36,350 nucleotides of DNA, from assembly GCF_023006505.1 (NCBI RefSeq), contig NZ_JALBGV010000062.1, positions 1-36,350 of the forward strand. Reading direction: 5' to 3'. The position numbers and the translations under genes are program-made. Below the pieces are notes generated by a model, which ran no database searches, was not told the origin of the DNA, and saw nothing but the letters and a program-made list of their open reading frames with translations. Source of the DNA: Neorhizobium sp. SHOUNA12A (lineage in GTDB: Bacteria; Pseudomonadota; Alphaproteobacteria; Rhizobiales; Rhizobiaceae). Below, piece after piece: positions 30,329 through 36,350 of the stretch (the stretch's first letter is position 1; each line of letters starts with the position of its first letter).

Positions 30329-31801
30329 TCACGCCTCCTCCAGCTCGAACCTGCGGAGTTCCGCAGGCGCTCCGGCGGTCTCGAGGAAAAAGCGGGTGAG
30401 CAGGTTGCGGGCGGTGAGGCTGCGGTATTCAGCGGTCGCCCGCCAGTCGGTGAGGGGCTGGTAATCCTCCACGAACGCGTCGCGCACGCCCGAGATGGTG
30501 GCCCAGCTCCAGACCTCGCCGAGAAGCGCCTTCTCGACATGTGTCGCCCGTTTCGGGGTCGCCGCCATGCCGCCGAAGGCGATGCGGATGGTCTCGACCT
30601 TACCTTCGGCATCGAGCACGAGATGGAAGGCGCCGCAGAGCGCCGAGATGTCCTCGTCGCGGCGTTTTGAGATCTTATAGACGGCGAAATGGCTGCCTTC
30701 CGCCGGGCGCGGCACGAAAACCTTCTCGACGAATTCGTTTAGCAGCCGGTCCTGCTTGCCGTAGCTCAGGAAATAATCCTCGAGCGCGATCGTCCGGCGG
30801 CCGGAATGGGAACGCAGCGTCAGTTCGGCACCGAGCGCGATCAGCGGCGGCGGAGTGTCGCCGATCGGCGAACCGTTGGCGATATTGCCGCCGATCGTCC
30901 CCATGTTGCGCACCTGTTGGCCGCCGATCCGGTCGATCAGCCGGCCAAGCGAGGGGATTTCGTCAGACAGTACGTCGAAAGCCTGGGTGTAACTGACGCC
31001 GGCGCCGATGGTGATGCCCGTCTCGTCCGCGCTTATCGACTGCAGTTCGGTCAGGTGGTTGATGAAGATAACCGGGTCGAGGAGCCGCATCTGCTTGGTG
31101 ACCCACAGCCCGACATCGGTGGCACCCGCGACGATCGTCGCCTCGGGTTCCTCGGCAAGAATATCGGCAAAGGCGGCGACCGAGGCCGGCACGATCGAGC
31201 GGGCGCCATCCTTGGTGATGGTGATCGTGTCGTTGCCTGAATGGATGCCCCAGAGTTTCGCCATGATCTGGATACGGTCGCGCTCCAGCGGATCGAAGAG
31301 CGAACTCGGCCGATTGACGGAGATGTGTTCGGCCGCCTTGACGATCGGCTCATAGCCGGTGCAGCGACAGAGATTGCCCTGCAGCGCGCTTTCGATATCG
31401 GCGCGTGTCGGCGTGCCGTTGGAGAGCCACAGGCCGTAAAGGGACATGATGAAGCCGGGAGTGCAGAAGCCGCATTGCGATCCGTGGAAGTCGACCATCG
31501 CCTGCTGCACCGGATGCAGCGCGCCGTCACGGCCGGCCAGGTGCTCGACGGTCACCACATGCGTGCCGTGCAGGGAGCCTAGGAACCGGATGCAGGCATT
31601 GACGCTTTCGTAGCGCAGGCCGTGTTCCGTCAACCGCCCGATCAGCACCGTGCAGGCGCCGCAGTCGCCTTCCGCACAGCCTTCCTTGGTACCTGTCAGC
31701 CGCCGCCTCAGGCGAAGATAATCGAGAAGGGTTTCCGTCGGACCAAAATCTCCAAGGGTTATCTCTTCTCCATTCACGATGAAGCGGATGGCTTCGCTCA
31801 T
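30329..31801 (-). CDS. xdhA: Xanthine dehydrogenase small subunit (2Fe-2S and FAD)
   Basis: Passes electrons from the molybdenum centre to NAD through two [2Fe-2S] clusters and FAD. 490 residues: a plant-type ferredoxin domain with EGCAEGDCGACTVLIG, a second cluster domain with SQCGFCTPGF and NLCRCTGY, then an FAD domain (about 190-370, including IVAGATDVGLWVTKQ and TIGGNIANGSPIGD) and a C-terminal CO-dehydrogenase-flavoprotein-like domain. The ATG at 31801 has GGAGAG upstream. First gene of the xdhABC unit. It lies 71 bp downstream of bdhA with a near-palindrome in between. Confidence 0.96.
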   Translation of the reverse strand: MSEAIRFIVNGEEITLGDFGPTETLLDYLRLRRRLTGTKEGCAEGDCGACTVLIGRLTEHGLRYESVNACIRFLGSLHGTHVVTVEHLAGRDGALHPVQQAMVDFHGSQCGFCTPGFIMSLYGLWLSNGTPTRADIESALQGNLCRCTGYEPIVKAAEHISVNRPSSLFDPLERDRIQIMAKLWGIHSGNDTITITKDGARSIVPASVAAFADILAEEPEATIVAGATDVGLWVTKQMRLLDPVIFINHLTELQSISADETGITIGAGVSYTQAFDVLSDEIPSLGRLIDRIGGQQVRNMGTIGGNIANGSPIGDTPPPLIALGAELTLRSHSGRRTIALEDYFLSYGKQDRLLNEFVEKVFVPRPAEGSHFAVYKISKRRDEDISALCGAFHLVLDAEGKVETIRIAFGGMAATPKRATHVEKALLGEVWSWATISGVRDAFVEDYQPLTDWRATAEYRSLTARNLLTRFFLETAGAPAELRRFELEEA

Positions 31802-31839
31802 GTCTCTCCTTCGTCCGCCGTTGCCGGCTCTTGTATTCC

Positions 31840-31860
31840 GTTACCGGTCGGTCCGGTTAC
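31840..31860. promoter_or_regulatory. Near-palindrome upstream of xdhA
   Basis: GTTACCGG and CCGGTTAC flank a 5-bp centre, 39 bp before the xdhA start. Each arm differs from perfect symmetry at one base. It could be an operator of the xdh operon. Confidence 0.4.
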
Positions 31861-31872
31861 TGCTTTGTTCAG

Positions 31873-32649
31873 TTATTGGGCGGTCCAGCCGCCGTCTATC
31901 GAGATATGCGTGCCGGTAATGCTCTTCGCCGCATCGCTCGCGAGATAGATCGCCGCCTGCGCGACTTCATCGATCGCCACGAATTCCTTGGTCGCCTGCA
32001 GCCTCAGCATCACTTCGCTCTTCACCTCGGCTTCCGAAATACCGCGCTCGCGGGCGGTATCGGGAATCTGCCTTTCGACCAGCGGCGTCAGCACATAGCC
32101 CGGGCATATCGCATTCACGGTAATACCGAATTCCGCAAGTTCCAAGGCCGCTGTTTTGGTTAGTCCTAAAATACCATGTTTGGCAGCCACATAGGCGGAT
32201 TTGAACGGCGAGGCGACCAGCGCGTGGGCCGACGCCACGTTGATGATGCGGCCCTTGCCGGTCGCCTTCATCAAGGGAATGCTATGGCGCATCGTGTGGA
32301 AGGCCGAGGTCAGCAGGATGGCGATCAGCTGATCCCACTTTTCCGGCGGGAATTCCTCGATCTTCGCGACGTGCTGAATGCCGGCATTGTTGACGAGGAC
32401 GTCGACCGTGCCGAAGGACTTGACCGCGGTGGCGATCAGGTCCTCGATCTCGGCGGGCCTGGTCATGTCGGCACCGTGATAAAGCACCGTGCCGGGCCCA
32501 AGCGCATCGAGTTCGCGGCGGGTAGCCTCGATCGCGTCAGCCGGTCCGAAACCGTTGATCACCACATTGGCGCCCTCGGCCGCAAACGCCTTTGCAACAC
32601 CGAGCCCGATGCCGCTCGTGGAGCCTGTGACGACGACGGTTCTGCTCAT
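31873..32649 (-). CDS. bdhA: 3-hydroxybutyrate dehydrogenase (SDR family)
   Basis: Interconverts D-3-hydroxybutyrate and acetoacetate with NAD, in polyhydroxybutyrate and ketone-body metabolism. The 258-residue length is standard. The NAD motif TGSTSGIG, the NNAGIQH segment typical of this enzyme, catalytic Ser in NVASAHALVASPFKSAY, the YVAAK Tyr-Lys pair and the C-terminal SIDGGWTAQ are present. The start at 32649 (MSRTVVVTG) has AGGGAG 8 nt upstream; a TTG two codons earlier is less likely. Same strand as xdhABC, 71 bp upstream of xdhA, but metabolically unrelated. Confidence 0.93.
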   Translation of the reverse strand: MSRTVVVTGSTSGIGLGVAKAFAAEGANVVINGFGPADAIEATRRELDALGPGTVLYHGADMTRPAEIEDLIATAVKSFGTVDVLVNNAGIQHVAKIEEFPPEKWDQLIAILLTSAFHTMRHSIPLMKATGKGRIINVASAHALVASPFKSAYVAAKHGILGLTKTAALELAEFGITVNAICPGYVLTPLVERQIPDTARERGISEAEVKSEVMLRLQATKEFVAIDEVAQAAIYLASDAAKSITGTHISIDGGWTAQ

Positions 32650-32743
32650 GCCCAAATCTCCCTGCGATCCAGCCTTCCGGGCGGCGTTCTGTTGCGCCGC
32701 GACGATCCGGGCAGGTTATGCCCAAATTCCGTGCGATGGCAAT

Positions 32744-32760
32744 CAGGATCGCCGATCCTG
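32744..32760. promoter_or_regulatory. Perfect palindrome upstream of bdhA
   Basis: CAGGATC-GCC-GATCCTG, 7-bp arms with a 3-bp centre, about 95 bp before the bdhA start, in the divergent region shared with the YidB-like gene. Operator candidate. Confidence 0.45.
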
Positions 32761-32922
32761 GTCGTCGGGGAGATGCCGGCCGTTGCCGACCATGGATGGC
32801 GGTGGCGCAGCAGGCTGAACACCGCCGGAGCAGCGCGCCGGACAAGGCACATTGGTGATGACACCAAAACTTCGAACTGCTATGAGTTCCGGAAGGCGTA
32901 GCGAAAGACCTGGGAGGGTCAC

Positions 32923-33270
32923 ATGGGACTGTTTGATGGTCTTGGGAGCGTGATCAGCGATGCCTTGGGCGGCAAGCCGGTCAATATACTGGCGGTCGCC
33001 GAAAACATCTTTCAAAATGCCGGCGGCTTCAACGGGATCATCGCCCAGCTCAACCAGGCGGGGCTTGGCGAGCAGGTGTCTTCGTGGATCGGTACCGGCT
33101 CCAATCTTCCGGTTTCCGCCGACCAGATCAGGTCGGCGCTTTCTTCCGAGCAGGTGCGCAGCCTGGCAAATGCCTTCGGCATCAATGTCGATCAACTGCC
33201 CCAGCTTCTTGCAGATCACTTGCCGACGGCAGTCGACAAGGCGAGCCCGAACGGGGTTCTCCCGTCCTGA
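32923..33270 (+). CDS. YidB-like protein (DUF937)
   Basis: 115-residue soluble helical protein. The N-terminus MGLFDGLGSVISDALGG, the central helix VRSLANAFGINVDQLPQLLADHLPTAVDKASPNGVLP and the terminal NGVLP are characteristic of the YidB family. No signal peptide or membrane helix is seen. Function is unknown in all members I know. A GGGAGGG ribosome-binding site is 5 nt before the ATG. Divergent from bdhA across about 270 bp. Confidence 0.88.
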   Translation: MGLFDGLGSVISDALGGKPVNILAVAENIFQNAGGFNGIIAQLNQAGLGEQVSSWIGTGSNLPVSADQIRSALSSEQVRSLANAFGINVDQLPQLLADHLPTAVDKASPNGVLPS

Positions 33271-33318
33271 CGGGGGCTCCGTAAACTTTCTCCTTAAATC
33301 AGAAATGTAGGAAAGATC

Positions 33319-33774
33319 ATGTCTGGGAAATTGATTCTTGCTGCTGCCGGTACGATCCTTGCTGCCCTGACATTCTCATCGCCCGCCAGTGCGCTGACGA
33401 TGAAGGAGTGCAGCACGAAATATCAGGCCGCAAAGGCTGACGGCTCCGCCGCCACGATGAAGTGGAACGACTACCGCGCCAAGTTCTGCGGCGCTGAAGC
33501 CGCGGTCGCGGACAAGGCCGACGAGGACGAAGTCGCAAAGACCGCCGAGAAGGAGCCGGAAAAGCCGACCATGGTTGCTCCGAAGGGCACCAAGTTCCCC
33601 AAGGCGGTCGACAAGAAATACGCAACCGAGACGCCTGCCAAGGGACGTCTGCACACCTGCGTCGACGCCTACCATGCCAACAAGGATGCCGGCACGCTCA
33701 ACGATCTGAAATGGATCCAGAAGGGCGGCGGTTACTGGAGCCTGTGCAACACGGCCCTCAAGGCTGCAGGCTGA
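33319..33774 (+). CDS. Secreted protein with two Cys-pair repeats, unknown function
   Basis: 151 residues: a signal peptide (cleavage likely after ASA at 25), then two related Cys-bounded segments. The first runs Cys31 to Cys57 (CSTKYQAAKADG to RAKFC), the second Cys114 to Cys143 (CVDAYHANKDAG to YWSLC). Both have a Tyr four residues in, an Ala-Lys/Asn helix and a Trp before the second Cys. A charged, lysine/glutamate-rich linker (about 62-110) joins them. The layout recalls PsiF-type repeats, but I would not assign that family firmly. AGGAAAG lies just before the ATG. A terminator follows at 33793. Confidence 0.8.
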   Translation: MSGKLILAAAGTILAALTFSSPASALTMKECSTKYQAAKADGSAATMKWNDYRAKFCGAEAAVADKADEDEVAKTAEKEPEKPTMVAPKGTKFPKAVDKKYATETPAKGRLHTCVDAYHANKDAGTLNDLKWIQKGGGYWSLCNTALKAAG

Positions 33775-33792
33775 TTGGATGCCGACGGACAG

Positions 33793-33820
33793 GGAAAGGC
33801 GCGTCGCGCCCTTCCTTTTC
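33793..33820 (+). terminator. Rho-independent terminator after the 33319 gene
   Basis: GGAAAGGCGC pairs with GCGCCCTTCC (one mismatch) across a 3-nt loop, then TTTTC. It lies 18 nt past the stop. Confidence 0.75.
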
Positions 33821-33823
33821 CGT

Positions 33824-33879
33824 TTGACAGGCTTTTGCCGTTTCTGTTCAAACCAGTTCCAAAGCATTGCATGAACTGG
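33824..33879 (+). promoter_or_regulatory. glpK promoter region with inverted repeat
   Basis: A TTGACA -35 box (33824-33829) is followed 17 bp later by a weak TTCAAA (33847-33852). Directly after it, CCAGTTC (33853-33859) and GAACTGG (33873-33879) form a perfect inverted repeat, 20 bp centre to centre, running up to the GGGAGGG ribosome-binding site. Confidence 0.5.
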
Positions 33880-33889
33880 GAGGGACGGC

Positions 33890-35383
33890 ATGGGTGGTTA
33901 TGTTCTGGCGATCGATCAGGGGACGACTTCGACGCGGGCGATCGTGTTCGACGGCGACATGCGGATTGTCGGCATCGGCCAGAAGGAATTCACCCAGATC
34001 TTCCCGAAATCCGGCTGGGTCGAGCATGATCCGGAGGAGATCTGGGAAACTGTGCTCTGGGCGGTCGAGCAGGCGCTCAAAGAAGCCAAGCTGAAGGCCT
34101 CCGAGATTGCCGCGATCGGCATCACCAACCAGCGCGAGACGGTCGTCGTCTGGGAGCGCGAAAGCGGCAAACCGATCCACAACGCCATCGTCTGGCAGGA
34201 TCGCCGCACCGCCAGCTATTGCGAGAAGCTGAAACGCCAGGATCTCGAAAAGCTGTTTACCCGCCGCACCGGGCTTTTGCTCGACCCCTATTTTTCGGGG
34301 ACCAAGCTTTCCTGGATGCTCGCCAACGTGAAGGGTGCGCGGGCGAGGGCGGCCAAGGGCGAACTCTGCTTCGGCACGATCGACACCTTCCTGATCTGGC
34401 GCCTGACCGGTGGAAAAAGCTTCGTCACCGATGCGACCAATGCCTCGCGCACGCTGATCTACAACATCGCCGATAACCATTGGGACGAGGACCTCCTCGA
34501 AATCCTGCGCATCCCGGCCGCCATGCTACCGGAGGTCAAGGATTGCGCCGACGAATTCGGCATCACCGACGAAAGCCTGTTCGGTGCGGCGATCCCGATC
34601 CTCGGCGTTGCCGGCGACCAGCAGGCGGCGGTCATCGGCCAGGCCTGTTTCGAACCGGGCATGATGAAATCTACCTACGGCACCGGCTGCTTTGCAGTGC
34701 TGAATACCGGCGCCGACATGGTGCGCTCCAAGAACCGGCTGCTCACCACCATCGCCTATCGCCTGAACGGCGAAACGACCTATGCGCTGGAAGGCTCGAT
34801 CTTCATCGCCGGCGCTGCCGTGCAATGGCTGCGCGACGGGCTCGGCATTATCGAAAGAGCTTCCCAATCCGGGGAGTTGGCGCAAGAAGCTGATCCTCAA
34901 CAGGAAGTCTACCTGGTACCCGCCTTTACCGGCCTCGGCGCGCCCTATTGGGATGCGGAAGCGCGCGGCGCCATGTTCGGCCTGACGCGTGCGACCGGTC
35001 CTGCGGAAATCTCCCGCGCCGCGTTGGAGGCGGTTTGCTACCAGACCCGCGATCTCTACGACGCGATGCAGAAGGACTGGCGCAATGCCAACGGCAGCAC
35101 GGTCCTGCGCGTCGACGGCGGCATGGTCGCCTCCGACTGGACGATGCAGCGGCTCTCGGATCTGATCGACGCGCCGGTCGACCGGCCGACCATTCTGGAG
35201 ACGACGGCGCTTGGAGCCGCCTGGCTCGCCGGCTCCAAGGCGGGCGTCTGGCCGGACCAAAAAGCCTTCGCAAAAAGCTGGGCGCGGCAGCGGCGATTCG
35301 AGCCGCAGATGGATGAAAAGACCCGTTCTGCGAAAATCCGCGGCTGGAAGGATGCCGTCAGGAGAACATTAACAAATGCGTAA
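33890..35383 (+). CDS. glpK: Glycerol kinase
   Basis: Phosphorylates glycerol to sn-glycerol 3-phosphate with ATP. The 497-residue length is standard. The N-terminal phosphate-binding segment AIDQGTTSTRAIVFD, then TNQRETVVVWERESG, AIVWQDRRT, the FGGY-family segment around SGTKLSWML, GVAGDQQAAVIGQ, STYGTGCF and the C-terminal LRVDGGMVASDWTMQRLSDL are all in place. No glpF, glpD or glp regulator is next to it. The promoter region carries a perfect inverted repeat that could serve as an operator. Confidence 0.96.
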   Translation: MGGYVLAIDQGTTSTRAIVFDGDMRIVGIGQKEFTQIFPKSGWVEHDPEEIWETVLWAVEQALKEAKLKASEIAAIGITNQRETVVVWERESGKPIHNAIVWQDRRTASYCEKLKRQDLEKLFTRRTGLLLDPYFSGTKLSWMLANVKGARARAAKGELCFGTIDTFLIWRLTGGKSFVTDATNASRTLIYNIADNHWDEDLLEILRIPAAMLPEVKDCADEFGITDESLFGAAIPILGVAGDQQAAVIGQACFEPGMMKSTYGTGCFAVLNTGADMVRSKNRLLTTIAYRLNGETTYALEGSIFIAGAAVQWLRDGLGIIERASQSGELAQEADPQQEVYLVPAFTGLGAPYWDAEARGAMFGLTRATGPAEISRAALEAVCYQTRDLYDAMQKDWRNANGSTVLRVDGGMVASDWTMQRLSDLIDAPVDRPTILETTALGAAWLAGSKAGVWPDQKAFAKSWARQRRFEPQMDEKTRSAKIRGWKDAVRRTLTNA

Positions 35384-35397
35384 GTACTTATTTTCAA

Positions 35398-35405
35398 TTA
35401 ACCAT
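35398..35405. promoter_or_regulatory. CtrA-like half site upstream of the carboxypeptidase gene
   Basis: TTAACCAT matches the strong half of the alphaproteobacterial CtrA site. The other half, expected 7 bp upstream as TTAA, is CTTA here, a partial match. It lies about 90 bp before the start of a cell-wall gene. Confidence 0.35.
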
Positions 35406-35494
35406 TTATCGAGAATTAGAATCAAATGCGAAACGCGTCATTTTCGCACCATGTTCGTTGCCTTATCCTCATTGAGGACGGTAAGAGGGTAGGC

Positions 35495-36350
35495 ATGTAT
35501 CGAATTCCGCAGATTTTGGCATTCCTGTTGGTGCTTGGCGCCTCTCTGGCCATCAGCCGTTCGGCAGAGGCCGGTTATTCCCACTTCATCTATGACGCGA
35601 AGAGCGGCAAGGTTCTGGCGTCGGAAAATGCCGACGAGATCAACCACCCGGCATCGCTTACCAAGATGATGACGCTCTACATGACCTTCGAGGCGCTGCG
35701 CGAGGGCCGCCTCAAGTGGGACCAGGATATCGTCGTGACGCCGAATGCGGCGTCGAAAATTCCCTCCAAGCTCGGCGTGCCGGCGGGTCGAACGATCACA
35801 GTACGCGAGGCCGTGCTTGGCATGGTCGTGCGCTCCGCCAATGATGCCGCCGCGACGATGGGTGATTATCTCGGCGGCTCGGAAGACCGTTTCGGGGTGA
35901 TGATGACCAAGAAGGCGCGGGCGCTCGGCATGAGCCGCACCGTGTTCCGCAATGCGTCCGGCCTGCCGGACGACGAACAGGTGACGACGGCGCGCGACAT
36001 GGCCCAGCTGGCGCTGGCGCTGATCCGCGACTTTCCCAAGGAATATCAACTCTTTTCTTTGAAGAACATGGAGTTCCGCGGCAAGCGCCTGCGCGGCCAC
36101 AACAACCTGATGTACCGCTATCCCGGCATGGACGGCGTCAAGACCGGCTTTATCAACGCTTCCGGCTACAATATCGCCAGCGCCGTCAATATCGACGGCC
36201 GCCGGGTGATCGGCGTCGTCATGGGCGGCAAGAGCGCCCGCAAGCGCGACGACCAGATGGCAGCGCTGCTCGACCGCTACGTGCCTGGCAACACTGCGGC
36301 ACCCGGCGGTCTCGTGGCATTCCAAGCGCAGAAGCGGCCGGCCGAAGACA
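35495..36350 (+). CDS. D-alanyl-D-alanine carboxypeptidase, peptidase S11 (3' end outside window)
   Basis: Penicillin-binding protein that trims the terminal D-Ala of peptidoglycan stem peptides in the periplasm. 285 residues are visible; the gene runs off the right edge. A signal peptide (about 1-26, ending RSAEA) precedes all three active-site motifs: SxxK as Ser54-Leu-Thr-Lys57, SxN as Ser114-Ala-Asn116, and Lys216-Thr-Gly218. An in-frame ATG at 35426 exists, but the one at 35495 has AAGAGG upstream and starts the signal peptide. DacF/DacA-type; the exact paralogue cannot be named. Confidence 0.92.
   Translation, partial: MYRIPQILAFLLVLGASLAISRSAEAGYSHFIYDAKSGKVLASENADEINHPASLTKMMTLYMTFEALREGRLKWDQDIVVTPNAASKIPSKLGVPAGRTITVREAVLGMVVRSANDAAATMGDYLGGSEDRFGVMMTKKARALGMSRTVFRNASGLPDDEQVTTARDMAQLALALIRDFPKEYQLFSLKNMEFRGKRLRGHNNLMYRYPGMDGVKTGFINASGYNIASAVNIDGRRVIGVVMGGKSARKRDDQMAALLDRYVPGNTAAPGGLVAFQAQKRPAED

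Noticed and set aside
35438..36325. A 295-codon minus-strand open frame at the right edge
   Set aside because: Antisense to the D,D-carboxypeptidase, which has all three active-site motifs.

Overview
The window looks like chromosomal DNA of a rhizobial alphaproteobacterium (Rhizobium/Agrobacterium/Neorhizobium/Ensifer group). This is inferred from the high GC content, long antisense shadow frames, RIME-like intergenic palindromes, the cytochrome-linked urate hydroxylase PuuD, a solitary MnmD, and several small secreted proteins of rhizobial type. About 37 protein genes can be supported. No tRNA, rRNA, CRISPR array, prophage or insertion sequence was seen.

Layout. 1-1210: 5' part of a DEAD-box RNA helicase (minus, leaves the left edge). 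1614-7436: two paralogous 117-residue secreted glycine-zipper proteins flank a large hybrid histidine kinase (several PAS domains, HisKA, HATPase, two receivers) and a convergent orphan cheD. 7515-10275: mnmD and an FAD oxidoreductase read divergently from overlapping start codons, then a DUF1045 gene. 10349-12280: an AraC-type regulator and azlC-azlD (branched-chain amino acid export), with a repeated 16-bp element in front of both units and a hairpin that buries the azlC ribosome-binding site. 12351-16121: puuE-uraD-[mntA-hepT]-allA-uraH-metallophosphoesterase, a purine/allantoin operon with a type VII toxin-antitoxin pair inside it. 16180-16751: yefM-yoeB with a recognisable operator. 16822-20809: SNase-like protein, lldD-like oxidase, quinone reductase and its divergent LysR regulator. 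20806-23357: guaD and puuD. 23661-26669: a Cys-rich secreted protein and two tandem copies of a LysR/small-protein module. 26643-32649: xdhC, xdhB, xdhA and bdhA on the minus strand, with palindromic repeat pairs in both gaps of the xdh operon. 32923-36350: YidB-like protein, a secreted Cys-pair protein, glpK, and the 5' part of a D,D-carboxypeptidase gene.

The main metabolic theme is aerobic purine breakdown: guanine to xanthine (GuaD), xanthine to urate (XdhABC), urate to 5-hydroxyisourate (PuuD), then UraH, UraD and PuuE to allantoate, and AllA from ureidoglycolate to glyoxylate. The allantoate-to-ureidoglycolate step is not in the window.

The most interesting signals are small. They are: the covarying hairpin repeats inside the xdh operon, one of which abuts the xdhC start codon; the azlC hairpin that is both terminator-like and Shine-Dalgarno-sequestering; the AraC element shared by two promoters; two toxin-antitoxin modules bracketing part of the allantoin operon; the duplicated LysR/small-protein module; and several perfect palindromes upstream of metabolic genes. 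I did not find a clearly new defence or mobile system.
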